Part shown: in pieces, positions 9,074-18,214 of the stretch
Layout of the letters: every line of letters starts with the position of its first letter
Numbering within the stretch: position 1 is the first letter of the stretch
NCBI RefSeq assembly: GCF_021390515.1
Contig: NZ_JAJUXI010000002.1
Coordinates: forward strand, 434,001-498,000
Length of the DNA: 64,000 nucleotides
Direction: 5' to 3'
DNA from: Dyadobacter sp. CY326
GTDB taxonomy: Bacteria; Bacteroidota; Bacteroidia; Cytophagales; Spirosomataceae
Program-made: the position numbers and the translations under genes
Notes under the pieces: generated by a model
What the model saw: the letters and a program-made list of their open reading frames with translations, nothing else
What the model was told of the DNA's origin: nothing
Database searches by the model: none

Positions 9074-10645
9074 ATGTCAAATTCATTAATTTTCATCGTC
9101 CTCCTGTCTGACATAATCGCCATTGGTGTGGGGATTTTTGCCGGCAAGTACATCTTTCAGAAGTCATTCGACCAGAAAGAAAAAGATGCGCAGGAACGCG
9201 CAGCCGAAATTCTCCGCAATGCTGAAAGTGCCGCTGAAAACATAAAAAAAGACCGTATCCTTGAAGCCAAGGAAAAATATTTGAGGCTTAAAAGTGAATT
9301 TGAAGAAGATGCAAACAAAAAACGTGTCATTCTTCAAACCAATGAGCAGAAATTAAAGCAACGCGAGCAGAGTTTGAATCAAACCATTGAAAACAACAAA
9401 CGCCGCGAAAATGAGCTGGAAGCATTAAAGACCAATCTGAACCAGCAGCTCGAAATTGCCACAAAACGACGTGAGGACGCTGAAAAATCCTTGCAGCAGC
9501 AAGTTACCCAGCTTGAAAAAATCGCAAATCTTACAGCAGATCAGGCGCGCGACCAGTTGGTCGATGCATTGAAAGCAGAAGCGGACACCAGAGCCGGATC
9601 GTATGTGAAAAGTGCGATGGAAGAAGCCCGCCTTACCGCCACAAAAGAAGCCAAAAAGATTGTTATCGAGACCATTCAGCGCACCGCTGCGGAACACGCG
9701 ATTGAAAACTGCGTTTCGGTCTTCAACATTGAAAACGACGATATCAAAGGAAAAATAATTGGACGCGAAGGACGTAACATTCGTGCTTTGGAAGCTGCAA
9801 CTGGCGTTGAAATCATTGTGGACGACACGCCCGAAGCGATTGTGATTTCCGGATTTGATCCGGTTAGGAGAGAAATAGCAAGACTTTCCCTGCACCGTTT
9901 GGTTCAGGATGGCAGGATTCACCCAGCCAGAATTGAAGAAGTTGTTGCCAAAACACGCAAGAACATTGACGATGAAATCGTAGAGATCGGTGAAAGGACT
10001 GTGATCGACATGGGCATTCACGGCCTGCATCCTGAGCTTGTGAAAATGATCGGCCGCATGCGTTTCCGCTCTTCTTATGGGCAAAACCTGCTGCAGCATT
10101 CGCGTGAAGTGGCCAAACTTTGCGCCACGATGGCTTCTGAATTAGGCTTAAATACAAAATTGGCCAAAAGAGCAGGTCTGCTGCATGATATTGGGAAAGT
10201 GTGGCCTGAGGAATCAGACCTTCCGCACGCAATTTTGGGAATGGAGCTTGCCAAGAAATACAAGGAAAATCCGGAAGTGTGCAATGCCATTGGCGCTCAC
10301 CACGATGAGATTGAAATGACAAGCATTCTTTCGCCGATCATTCAGGTTTGTGACGCCATTTCGGGTTCACGCCCGGGTGCACGCAGAGAAATGATGGAGT
10401 CTTACATCCAAAGACTTCGTGATCTTGAAAATATGGCGTTGTCTTTTGAAGGCGTCGAAAAATGTTATGCGATACAGGCTGGGCGCGAATTGCGCGTGAT
10501 CATTGACGCAGATAATGTTTCGGATGAAAAGGCTGGCATGCTTTCTTTTGACATTTCGCAAAAAATTGAAAAGGAAATGCAGTATCCAGGCCAAATAAAA
10601 ATTACCGTAATCCGTGAAATGCGTTCCGTAGCATATGCGCGTTAA
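9074..10645 (+). CDS. rny: Ribonuclease Y
   Basis: This 523-residue protein has the full RNase Y order. An N-terminal membrane helix (about residues 4-23) is followed by a long charged coiled coil (about 30-170), a KH RNA-binding domain ([15 protein letters not shown]) and an HD hydrolase domain with the metal-binding HD pair in GLLHDIGK. It is a membrane-anchored endonuclease that starts mRNA decay. ATG 9074 places the membrane helix at the very start. The next gene begins 14 bp downstream. Confidence 0.97.
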   Translation: MSNSLIFIVLLSDIIAIGVGIFAGKYIFQKSFDQKEKDAQERAAEILRNAESAAENIKKDRILEAKEKYLRLKSEFEEDANKKRVILQTNEQKLKQREQSLNQTIENNKRRENELEALKTNLNQQLEIATKRREDAEKSLQQQVTQLEKIANLTADQARDQLVDALKAEADTRAGSYVKSAMEEARLTATKEAKKIVIETIQRTAAEHAIENCVSVFNIENDDIKGKIIGREGRNIRALEAATGVEIIVDDTPEAIVISGFDPVRREIARLSLHRLVQDGRIHPARIEEVVAKTRKNIDDEIVEIGERTVIDMGIHGLHPELVKMIGRMRFRSSYGQNLLQHSREVAKLCATMASELGLNTKLAKRAGLLHDIGKVWPEESDLPHAILGMELAKKYKENPEVCNAIGAHHDEIEMTSILSPIIQVCDAISGSRPGARREMMESYIQRLRDLENMALSFEGVEKCYAIQAGRELRVIIDADNVSDEKAGMLSFDISQKIEKEMQYPGQIKITVIREMRSVAYAR

Positions 10646-10659
10646 TTAGCTCAAATTAC

Positions 10660-12192
10660 ATGACTTACTCACTTCTGACGAGTTCAGAGCTGCTGGAAAT
10701 CCAGACGCTCGGTGAACTGAAAAGAGCAGGATATCAATCGCGTTCAATTAAACAAGAACTACGTGATAACCTGATCATTAAAATAAAAAACAAAGAAAAC
10801 ATCTTCCCTGGCATCTGGGGTTACGAGGAAACTGTGATTCCTGACGTGGAGCGGGCGATTCTTTCCATGCACAACATTAACTTTTTGGGATTGCGTGGTC
10901 AGGCTAAAACGCGTATCGCCAGAATGATGACCGGTCTGTTGGATGAATACATTCCATACATTGCCGATTCAGAGTTGCATGACGATCCGTTAGCGCCACT
11001 TTCGCGTTTCTCGAAAGATGTGGTTGCAGAATATGGTGATCAAACATCCATTGCATGGTTGCACCGGGATGAGCGTTACACAGAGAAACTGGCGACGCCG
11101 GATGTTTCTGTTGCTGACTTAATTGGTGACGTAGATCCGATCAAAGCCGCAACTTTGAAATTGCCTTATTCTGATGAACGCGTAATCCATTTTGGACTTA
11201 TTCCGCGTTCGCACCGAGGCATATTCGTCATCAACGAGCTTCCCGATTTGCAGGCTAGAATTCAGGTTGCGCTTTTCAATATTTTGCAGGAAGGCGACAT
11301 TCAAATTCGCGGCTTCAAATTGCGTTTGCCGCTTGACATCCAGTTTGTTTTCACTGCTAACCCGGAGGATTACACCAATCGCGGCAGCATTGTAACGCCG
11401 TTGAAAGACCGGATTGAAAGCCAAATTGTTACCCATTATCCCAAAACAATTGAAACAGGCAAGAAAATCACCGAGCAGGAAGCGGTTGTCAAGACCGAAC
11501 AAGTTGGCTTGATCAAGGTAAACGAGCTTGCGAAAACATTGATCGAACAAATTGCTTTTGAAGCACGTGAAAGTGAATATGTGGACAGCAAAAGTGGCGT
11601 TTCAGCTCGATTGACAATATCTGCTTATGAAAGCCTTTTGAGCACTGCGGAGAGACGAGCCCTCATTAATGGTGAGGAAAGCACATATGTGCGGATTTCT
11701 GATCTTTATGGTGTTGTTTCTGCTATTTGCGGGAAAGTTGAATTGGTTTACGAAGGAGAAGTTGAAGGACCGGTTATTGTTGCTCAAAATTTAATCGGTA
11801 AAGCAATCCGGACGCAGTTCCTTAATTTCTTCCCTGATCCCGAAAAAGCCAAGAAAAGCAAAATCAATCCTTACGCCAAAGTAATTGAATGGTTTGGTTC
11901 TGGCAATGAAATGGAAATGCCGGGCGACATGACGGATCGCGAATACATGGCACGCCTTAAAACCATTGATGGTCTGGATGACTTTGTGGATATGCTGAGT
12001 GCTTATTCAAGTTCGGAGGAAAAACTTTTCATGATGGAATTCGCATTGCACGGCATGGCAGAATTTTCCCTTATCGGAAAAATGTCATTGGATCAAGGCA
12101 TGAAGTTCCAGGATTTGGTAAGCAGCATGTTTTCCGGACCCGGAGAGGATGACTATGATTTTGACGACGATGATGATCAAAAACCATTTTGA
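10660..12192 (+). CDS. Magnesium-chelatase-like (ChlI/MoxR-type) AAA+ ATPase
   Basis: The 510-residue protein resembles the ChlI/BchI ATPase subunit. The P-loop is GLRGQAKT at residues 77-84, with Ala where most have Gly before the Lys, and the Walker B region is GIFVINE (187-193) with Asn before the Glu. The sensor-type block VFTANPEDYTNRG and an arginine-rich TPLKDRIESQI segment follow. It ends in an acidic tail (DDYDFDDDDDQ). Relatives work with a VWA-domain protein as a metal-insertion or remodelling chaperone; a fitting VWA protein lies at 38825-39934. No chlorophyll genes are present, so true Mg-chelatase activity is unlikely. Confidence 0.85.
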   Translation: MTYSLLTSSELLEIQTLGELKRAGYQSRSIKQELRDNLIIKIKNKENIFPGIWGYEETVIPDVERAILSMHNINFLGLRGQAKTRIARMMTGLLDEYIPYIADSELHDDPLAPLSRFSKDVVAEYGDQTSIAWLHRDERYTEKLATPDVSVADLIGDVDPIKAATLKLPYSDERVIHFGLIPRSHRGIFVINELPDLQARIQVALFNILQEGDIQIRGFKLRLPLDIQFVFTANPEDYTNRGSIVTPLKDRIESQIVTHYPKTIETGKKITEQEAVVKTEQVGLIKVNELAKTLIEQIAFEARESEYVDSKSGVSARLTISAYESLLSTAERRALINGEESTYVRISDLYGVVSAICGKVELVYEGEVEGPVIVAQNLIGKAIRTQFLNFFPDPEKAKKSKINPYAKVIEWFGSGNEMEMPGDMTDREYMARLKTIDGLDDFVDMLSAYSSSEEKLFMMEFALHGMAEFSLIGKMSLDQGMKFQDLVSSMFSGPGEDDYDFDDDDDQKPF

Positions 12193-12203
12193 TACAAAAC
12201 AAG

Positions 12204-12229
12204 AAATGCCCGGCAAATACCGGGCATTT
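12204..12229. terminator. Bidirectional terminator between the AAA+ gene and recA
   Basis: AAATGCCCGG (12204-12213) and CCGGGCATTT (12220-12229) form a perfect 10-bp stem with a 6-base loop. T-rich sequence flanks it on both strands, and it lies between two convergent genes. Confidence 0.85.
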
Positions 12230-12251
12230 TCATTATATAAGCATTTTTAGA

Positions 12252-13319
12252 TTAAAGCGGAGCGCCTTCGTCTACAACATTCGGCTCGCTTGTGTCGATC
12301 AGCGCATCCGGCTCATTGTTTACTTTGGCACGAACTTTCGCTTCCAGCTCATCCATTAATTCTGGATTGTCCTTAATAAGCGCTTTTACAGCGTCACGTC
12401 CTTGTCCAAGACGGTTGCCATCATAGCTGAACCATGAACCTGCCTTTTTAACAATTTCAAGATCAACAGCAAGGTCAATGATCTCTCCTACTTTGGAAAT
12501 TCCTTCGCCATACATGATGTCAAACTCAACCACTTTAAACGGCGGCGCAACTTTGTTCTTAACAACTTTCACGCGCGTGCGGTTACCTAAAATCTGATCA
12601 GCGCTTTCTTTAATCTGACCAACACGGCGAATATCCAAACGCACGGAAGCATAATATTTCAATGCATTACCACCCGTTGTTGTTTCCGGGTTACCAAACA
12701 TCACGCCAATTTTCTCGCGCAACTGGTTGATAAAGATGCAGCAGCAGCCCGTTTTGTTAATTACACCAGTCAGTTTCCGCAATGCTTGTGACATCAAACG
12801 AGCTTGTAAGCCCATTTTGCTGTCTCCCATTTCGCCTTCCAATTCGGCGCGCGGCACAAGTGCTGCAACGGAGTCGATAACAATAATATCAACCGCACCG
12901 CTGCTGATCAAATGTTCAGCGATTTCCAGTGCTTGCTCACCATTGTCAGGCTGCGATATCAATAAATTACTTGTATCAATTCCTAATTTTTCAGCATAGG
13001 ATCTGTCAAAAGCGTGTTCCGCATCGATAAATGCAGCCAGTCCGCCTTTTTTCTGCGCTTCGGCAATGCAATGCATTGATAATGTGGTCTTACCAGAAGA
13101 TTCTGGTCCGTAGATTTCCACAACACGCCCACGCGGCACGCCGCCTACTCCTAATGCAAGGTCAAGCCCCAGCGACCCAGTAGAAATAACCGGAATATCT
13201 AAAACCTTACTGTCGCTCAGGCGCATAACCGTGCCTTTGCCATAGGTTTTATCCAGTTTTTCTAGTGTGGTTTGTAAAGCCTTCAGTTTGTTGTCTTTAT
13301 CTGTGGTTGGTTGTGCCAT
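12252..13319 (-). CDS. recA: Recombinase RecA
   Basis: The 355-residue protein is of standard length. Walker A is GPESSGKTT (71-79), the [18 protein letters not shown] block contains Walker B and the start of loop L1, and the RecA signature region ([14 protein letters not shown]) is intact, with an acidic C-terminus. It forms ATP-dependent filaments on single-stranded DNA for recombination and SOS induction. The gene is single, with a 339-bp upstream gap. A TTTTGT-TCG-ACAAAA palindrome 38 bp before the start may be an operator or an RNA hairpin. Confidence 0.98.
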   Translation of the reverse strand: MAQPTTDKDNKLKALQTTLEKLDKTYGKGTVMRLSDSKVLDIPVISTGSLGLDLALGVGGVPRGRVVEIYGPESSGKTTLSMHCIAEAQKKGGLAAFIDAEHAFDRSYAEKLGIDTSNLLISQPDNGEQALEIAEHLISSGAVDIIVIDSVAALVPRAELEGEMGDSKMGLQARLMSQALRKLTGVINKTGCCCIFINQLREKIGVMFGNPETTTGGNALKYYASVRLDIRRVGQIKESADQILGNRTRVKVVKNKVAPPFKVVEFDIMYGEGISKVGEIIDLAVDLEIVKKAGSWFSYDGNRLGQGRDAVKALIKDNPELMDELEAKVRAKVNNEPDALIDTSEPNVVDEGAPL

Positions 13320-13356
13320 AAAACAGGTTAAAATAATTTAGTTTGTTGGTAAAAAA

Positions 13357-13381
13357 GCGGCTTTTGTTCGACAAAATCCGC
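13357..13381 (-). promoter_or_regulatory. Inverted repeat in the recA upstream region
   Basis: GCGGCTTTTG (13357-13366) and CAAAATCCGC (13372-13381) pair with one mismatch around TTCGA, and the inner TTTTGT-TCG-ACAAAA is a perfect palindrome. It lies 38 bp upstream of the recA start codon, a position suited to a repressor operator or a leader hairpin. Confidence 0.5.
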
Positions 13382-13595
13382 TTGTAGATTGGTTCTTTCT
13401 AGTGTGTAAAAATACCAAATTTCACTCAAAAATCCTATGAGTTATTCTTATAAAAATATAATTTTTGACTTAGTAAATGCAGATAATATCAAGAGGATTT
13501 TACAAATTACCGTATGCGATTATTCTCCGTAACCTGCCATTTACCAACCGGTCGTTTGCCCGGACGAACGGCAAATAAATACCCGGCAATTTCCG

Positions 13596-13603
13596 TAATT
13601 TTG
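13596..13603 (+). promoter_or_regulatory. Candidate -7 element for the aminopeptidase gene
   Basis: TAATTTTG matches TAnnTTTG and lies 55 bp before the GTG start at 13659. The -33 region has no clear TTG. Confidence 0.4.
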
Positions 13604-13658
13604 TAACCCGAATGTCTGTTAAACAGATTATCAATGCGCCTTAATAATTATCCGATTT

Positions 13659-14711
13659 GTGTTTAAGAAAATCCTGCTTGCCCTTTTAGTGCTTTGTGTT
13701 GTGTTGGGAGTAATTTACCGCGACTTGCTGAGTTACGGCTGGATGCAGGCTTCGGGTCAGGTTAAGATATTAATGAACGTTGAGGATGTTGCGGATGTAA
13801 TGAAAAACCCTGCGTTCCCGGATTCTCTGAAAGCAAGGATCACGCTGATTGAGGAAATCAAAAAATTTGGCGTCGATTCGCTGGGTCTGACTCCTTCCAA
13901 AAACTACACAACTTTTTATAATCAGCACGGGAAACCGCTTATTTGGCTCATAACAGCATCAGAACGTTATAAAATCGCTCCCTACAAATGGCATTTCCCG
14001 ATCATCGGCAGCTTTCCTTATAAAGGCTTTTTCGACTCCACGCGGGCTGTTCGCGAGGAGCAGGAATTGATCAAACAGGGATTGGATACGGATATAGGGG
14101 ACGTTTCGGCATGGTCTACATTAGGTTACTTAAAAGATCCGATCCTGTCCAGCATGCTCAAAAGAAGAGTTGGCAGCCTCGCAAACCTGATCCTGCACGA
14201 GCTGACACATGGAACACTTTTTGTGAAAAGTAATCTTGAACTGAATGAGAACCTGGCGAGTTTTATAGGAGATCAGGGCGCTATCCGGTTTTTGAAATAC
14301 AAATATGGTCTGGACTCTCCCGAATTACGTACATACGAGTATTCCAAAAAATACAATGACGCCTATTCGCAGCACATGCTGAGGGGAATTTCGCAGCTCG
14401 ATAGTCTTTACAAAACATTTGGTGAAAGTCCGGCTGCCAGTCTGCACCGGGATTCTTTGAAAAATGTGCTGATCCTGAATATACTTAATAATGCAGACAC
14501 ATTGCTTTCGGCTAAGCCTACGTTAACAAACAAAAACCGCCCGGTGGCTAGCCGCTGGCCGGATGGCAAGATGCCAAACAATGCATATTTCATCAGTTAC
14601 CAGACTTACAGATCAAAGCAGGACACATTTAAAATTGAGTTTGAGCAAAAATTTGGAGGAAATATTAAGAAATATCTGGCGTGGCTAAAAGAAAAATATC
14701 CCTCTCTATAA
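13659..14711 (+). CDS. Putative zinc aminopeptidase (PF10023-type)
   Basis: The 350-residue protein has an N-terminal membrane helix or uncleaved signal (about residues 4-20). A gluzincin-type HExxH motif, HELTH, is at 180-184, and the downstream NENLASFIGD segment supplies the likely third metal ligand. This arrangement matches the family annotated as putative aminopeptidase, anchored at the inner membrane with the catalytic part outside the cytoplasm. The start is GTG 13659, the only suitable start before the hydrophobic segment. A DUF3108 gene follows 14 bp downstream and is probably co-transcribed. Substrate unknown. Confidence 0.8.
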   Translation: MFKKILLALLVLCVVLGVIYRDLLSYGWMQASGQVKILMNVEDVADVMKNPAFPDSLKARITLIEEIKKFGVDSLGLTPSKNYTTFYNQHGKPLIWLITASERYKIAPYKWHFPIIGSFPYKGFFDSTRAVREEQELIKQGLDTDIGDVSAWSTLGYLKDPILSSMLKRRVGSLANLILHELTHGTLFVKSNLELNENLASFIGDQGAIRFLKYKYGLDSPELRTYEYSKKYNDAYSQHMLRGISQLDSLYKTFGESPAASLHRDSLKNVLILNILNNADTLLSAKPTLTNKNRPVASRWPDGKMPNNAYFISYQTYRSKQDTFKIEFEQKFGGNIKKYLAWLKEKYPSL

Positions 14712-14725
14712 TTACATTTTTTAGC

Positions 14726-15529
14726 ATGAAGAAATCGTACATCGTTATAGCAGCTTTATTGATTTTTACGCTTTTGTTCTCCTTTCGGCAATATGAGCAG
14801 CTTGCAGAAAACAGAGTTATCGCTAATAAAAGCTTCGGCACGGGCGAGCGGGTTGAATATAGGGTGCATTATGGCTTCATTAATGCTGCCGAAGCGAAGG
14901 TCGAAGTCGGGAAATCGGTTTCGTTAATTAACAGTCGGCCTTGTTATCGGGTTAACGTATCTGGCCGAACGGTCGGCGCGTTTGACCTCATTTCGCGCGT
15001 GCGCGACACATGGCGCTCTTACATTGACACCACGGCCATTTTACCGCATATGTTTGAGCGTCAGATCCAGGAGAACAAATATCGCAAAGACGAACGCGTG
15101 GTTTTTCATCATAACAGGGACCAGGCTGTTTCGAGCGTGAAGGACGAAACAAAAACTTTCAATGTCCCTAATAACATTCACGATATTATCAGCGGATATT
15201 TCTTTTTGAGGACCATCAATTTTGAAAAGATCTCGGAAGGGGAAGTTATTGAAGTGCCCACTTTTTTTGACGGGGAGGTTTATAAACTGAGGGTGCGTTA
15301 TGTCGGACGAGATGTGATCAAAACGAAATACGGCAGAACAAAAGTGCTCAGGCTGAATCCGTTGATCCCTTCGAACAAGTTTTTCAAAGACGAAGGTGCA
15401 ATGCGCTTGTGGGTTTCTGATGATTCTAATAAAATTCCATTGAAGGCGGAAGTCGAGCTGAAAATCGGGTCGTTAGAAATGGATTTGAAATCTTACAAAG
15501 GCCTTAAAAAAGACATTGTCTGGTTTTGA
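14726..15529 (+). CDS. DUF3108 domain-containing exported protein
   Basis: The start is ATG 14726 (MKKSYIVIAALLIFTLLFSF), which begins with a signal-peptide-like helix; the open frame extends back to 14681 but would overlap the preceding gene. The remaining part, with GERVEYRVHYGFINAAEAKVEV near the N-terminus and VWVSDDSNKIPLKAEVELK-like features near the C-terminus, fits DUF3108, a beta-rich domain of unknown function found in cell-envelope proteins. The mature protein is about 245 residues. Its last 26 bp overlap the 3' end of the convergent gene. Confidence 0.8.
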   Translation: MKKSYIVIAALLIFTLLFSFRQYEQLAENRVIANKSFGTGERVEYRVHYGFINAAEAKVEVGKSVSLINSRPCYRVNVSGRTVGAFDLISRVRDTWRSYIDTTAILPHMFERQIQENKYRKDERVVFHHNRDQAVSSVKDETKTFNVPNNIHDIISGYFFLRTINFEKISEGEVIEVPTFFDGEVYKLRVRYVGRDVIKTKYGRTKVLRLNPLIPSNKFFKDEGAMRLWVSDDSNKIPLKAEVELKIGSLEMDLKSYKGLKKDIVWF

Positions 15530-16490
15530 GATAAAGCCGTTTTCGCAAACGCTGCATTTGATTCAGGGGAAACGGCAATTGGTTTGCACTGATCGCAAAA
15601 TAACTGACCGGCTTGCTTCCAAAGCTTTTGTAAAAACTTGCAATTGACTCGATTTGTGGGCTTTCAAAGTCGAATGTTGCTGATCTATTTTCGTGATTTT
15701 GAAAATGCTGATCCAGCATCCAGGTTCTCGCATTGCCCTTTCTTCCGATCCTATCTGCTGCATTGAACAAGTAAATAATGCGTTGCCGGAATTCCACCAG
15801 CATGATTCCGGCATGGATCTCATTTTCCAAGCTTGCATAAAGTACTTTTGCATTGCCACGCGCATACAGACTTTGGAACAGTGTCCTCAATCTTTCCAAA
15901 CTTGTCGCCGACACACCTCCAATCGAAACGCTGTGATTGTCCTCAAAAAGCTGAATTAGTGCGACCAAATCTTTTCCCTGATCAACATTCCATTTGACAT
16001 TGCTGCCGCGTCTTACATTCGTTTTCCGATCATTTGTATAACCAGAAAAAATCTTTGCATAATCTCCAATTTCAAGCCAATGTGTCTGCTCCGTCCACCA
16101 TTTCGTTTCCGGAAATGAAACAGGAAGATTCGTCATTGAAAAATAGTTTTCAGGATTGAAATGATAAGTGGAAATGTAAGAAAAGCGTTTAACGAGAGTT
16201 CGCAGAAAAGCTTCAAACGCATATGCTGTCAGCTCATTAAGCGAAAACAGACCCAGATATTGACAAAAATGCGGCTGATAAACAATGTTAAAACCAAACT
16301 TTCGCCTTATCGGCAGTGGCATAACGATTTTAAACTCATCTTTCGAAGGCCAAACGAGTGCGTGCCATTCGTCGCAAACAATGTCTAAATAGAAAGTTTG
16401 CGCATAAATAACACATTGAAGAGATGCACAGATGTGCTCGTTCCAGCGCGTGGGGTCAATTTCGGAACGATGGATCAGGGTGGGATTCAT
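15504..16490 (-). CDS. GNAT/FemAB-like acyltransferase-fold protein
   Basis: The 328-residue cytoplasmic protein has no signal peptide. Its central and C-terminal part (NAKVLYASLENEIHAGIMLVEF..., IIYLFNAADRIGRKGN) resembles the GNAT-like domain of FemAB/BioF2-type proteins, which transfer acyl or aminoacyl groups. No catalytic residue can be assigned by eye. It lies 38 bp downstream of dnaA on the same strand, so it may be transcribed with dnaA, and its end overlaps the convergent DUF3108 gene by 26 bp. The family call is moderate; the substrate is unknown. Confidence 0.6.
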   Translation of the reverse strand: MNPTLIHRSEIDPTRWNEHICASLQCVIYAQTFYLDIVCDEWHALVWPSKDEFKIVMPLPIRRKFGFNIVYQPHFCQYLGLFSLNELTAYAFEAFLRTLVKRFSYISTYHFNPENYFSMTNLPVSFPETKWWTEQTHWLEIGDYAKIFSGYTNDRKTNVRRGSNVKWNVDQGKDLVALIQLFEDNHSVSIGGVSATSLERLRTLFQSLYARGNAKVLYASLENEIHAGIMLVEFRQRIIYLFNAADRIGRKGNARTWMLDQHFQNHENRSATFDFESPQIESIASFYKSFGSKPVSYFAISANQLPFPLNQMQRLRKRLYLKTRQCLF

Positions 16491-16528
16491 TGGCTCAGGA
16501 TAATGGTGCTTTCCTGAGACGCTGATTG

Positions 16529-17956
16529 CTATTTAAAGTAACTGCGGAGCTTTTGCAAAGTTTCTTCCACGTCCGGCGTTTCGCCCATGAGGAGATTAAT
16601 GCTTTGAATGGAGTGGATTACCGTGCTGTGGTCGCGGCCTCCAAAATGATATCCAATGGACTTTAATGGCAAGTCGGTGTATTCTTTTGCCAGAAACATG
16701 GCCAGCTGGCGTGGATAAACGACTTCTTTCTTGCGGCTTTTGCTTTTTAAATCGGCAATGGTCACCTGAAAATAATCCGCGATGATTTCCTGAATTGTGT
16801 CGATCGTAACTTCCTTGTCTTCATTGGTTACAATGTTCCGCAATGTGTTTTTGGCCAGTTCCACGTCAATTTCCCTTCTCGTGAGCGAAGCCTGCGCCAT
16901 GAGGGAAACAATCACGCCTTCGAGCTCCCTGACATTGGAATTGACGCTGTGCGCAATGTATTCAATGACATCGTAATCGATGGAGATTCCCTCAGACTGG
17001 ATCTTCTTCTGAATAATCGCAATACGCGTTTCAAAATCCGGCGTCTGCAAATCGGCCGTCAAACCCCATTTAAAACGGGACAATAACCTGTCCTGCAAGC
17101 CTTGCAGCTCGCGCGGCGGCCGGTCGCTCGTCATAATGATTTGCTTGCCGAGCTGATGCAGATGATTGAAAATATGGAAGAACGTGTCCTGTGTTTTCTC
17201 TTTTCCCGACAAAAACTGAACGTCATCAATCGCCAGCACATCCACTTTCATGTAAAAGTCGGTAAAGTCCTGTAACGTGTTGTTTTTGATGGAATTGATA
17301 AATTGATTGGTAAACTTTTCGGAAGAAACATACAGCACCAGCTTATTCTCGTAGTGGTTCATAATGTAATTTCCAATGGCTTGCACCAAATGCGTTTTGC
17401 CCAATCCTACGCCGCCATACATCATCAGCGGGTTAAACGAAGTCAAGCCAGGACGCTGCGCAACGGCAAACCCGGCGGAACGCGCCAGACGGTTGCAATC
17501 GCCCTCAATAAAATTGTCAAATGAATAATTGGGATTCAAATAGGTGTCCAGATTCATCGAATCGTGGTCTTTATCCCGGTGGTTAGATCCCAGTCGCGGA
17601 TCAGTAACAAAGTTGTCCGGCTTGGAATAATTGGTCGATTTCGGAGTAGAAACATTCATCGTGAGCGGCTGATGCTTGTCATTGCCTTTGTCTACGATAA
17701 TGGAATATTCCAAAAGTCCGTCGCGACCGATCGCATAATCCAATGCTTTTCTGAGCAGATTTACGTAATTATCTTCCAGCCATTCATAGAAAAATTGGCT
17801 GGGAACCTGTATTGTAAGCACTTTACCATAAAGTTTTAAGGGCCGTATGGGTTCGAACCACGTCTTAAAACTTTGATCAGGAATGTGCTGCTGAATAACT
17901 CTCAGGCAGGCATCCCAGATCTGGTCAACTTCTCTATGTGTGCTCACTCTTTCCAA
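16529..17956 (-). CDS. dnaA: Chromosomal replication initiator protein DnaA
   Basis: The 475-residue protein shows all four DnaA domains: an N-terminal DnaB-interaction part (1-90), a linker (about 90-140), the AAA+ core with Walker A GGVGLGKTH (181-189) and Walker B VLAIDDVQF, and a C-terminal DNA-binding helix-turn-helix with the signature SIGYHFGGRDHSTVIH. It opens the origin and can act as a transcription factor. The start is uncertain: TTG 17956 or GTG 17947, with no ATG nearby. No dnaN or DnaA-box cluster lies next to it, so the origin is probably elsewhere. Confidence 0.96.
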   Translation of the reverse strand: MERVSTHREVDQIWDACLRVIQQHIPDQSFKTWFEPIRPLKLYGKVLTIQVPSQFFYEWLEDNYVNLLRKALDYAIGRDGLLEYSIIVDKGNDKHQPLTMNVSTPKSTNYSKPDNFVTDPRLGSNHRDKDHDSMNLDTYLNPNYSFDNFIEGDCNRLARSAGFAVAQRPGLTSFNPLMMYGGVGLGKTHLVQAIGNYIMNHYENKLVLYVSSEKFTNQFINSIKNNTLQDFTDFYMKVDVLAIDDVQFLSGKEKTQDTFFHIFNHLHQLGKQIIMTSDRPPRELQGLQDRLLSRFKWGLTADLQTPDFETRIAIIQKKIQSEGISIDYDVIEYIAHSVNSNVRELEGVIVSLMAQASLTRREIDVELAKNTLRNIVTNEDKEVTIDTIQEIIADYFQVTIADLKSKSRKKEVVYPRQLAMFLAKEYTDLPLKSIGYHFGGRDHSTVIHSIQSINLLMGETPDVEETLQKLRSYFK

Positions 17957-18000
17957 TGTATAATTTACGGAATTCGGGATGTCAGAATTTTAAAGGACGG

Positions 18001-18008
18001 CAAAGATA
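18001..18008 (-). promoter_or_regulatory. Candidate -7 element for dnaA
   Basis: On the minus strand TATCTTTG matches TAnnTTTG, with CTG (two of three -33 matches) 19 bp upstream. It gives a leader of about 40 nt to the dnaA start. Confidence 0.5.
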
Positions 18009-18162
18009 TAAAAATACCTGATCTCTGCAGATTAAAAACAGGGTTCAATTTAATATCCCTGCGGGCGATCTGCAAACCTGAAAATAAAAACAATTCTTAA
18101 AATGCATCAGCACTCGGGCTGCTGCTTTTACACACTTACTGAGAAAAATGGACTCAAATTTG

Positions 18163-18170
18163 TAGCTTTG
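18163..18170 (+). promoter_or_regulatory. Candidate -7 element for the mutA-mutB operon
   Basis: TAGCTTTG matches TAnnTTTG and lies 45 bp before the mutA start. No good -33 element is visible at the usual spacing. Confidence 0.4.
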
Positions 18171-18214
18171 TTAACAAGCAAAATACGTTTTTTTTAACGA
18201 TAACCCGCCAAAAA

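Larger units (their letters stand above)
13320..13658. other. Divergent intergenic region between recA and the aminopeptidase gene
   Basis: No convincing gene lies in these 339 bp. The recA-proximal part holds an inverted repeat (13357-13381), the middle (about 13430-13520) is AT-rich, and a TAATTTTG element at 13596 faces the aminopeptidase gene. No clear TAnnTTTG box for recA is seen on the minus strand. Confidence 0.6.

Noticed and set aside
9425..10322. Minus-strand open frames within rny
   Set aside because: Antisense to the strong RNase Y frame; low-complexity translation with no motif.
16494..16518. CTCAGGA/TCCTGAG hairpin between dnaA and the GNAT-like gene
   Set aside because: Seven base pairs with an 11-base loop and no U-tract on the minus strand; not enough to call a terminator.
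18100..18214. Cobalamin riboswitch before the B12-dependent mutase operon
   Set aside because: No B12-box or long conserved structure is visible in the short region before mutA; the enzyme needs B12 but riboswitches normally control synthesis and uptake genes.
17957..18214. Replication origin beside dnaA
   Set aside because: No TTATCCACA-like DnaA boxes; TTGTTAACA near 18170 is too far from the consensus.
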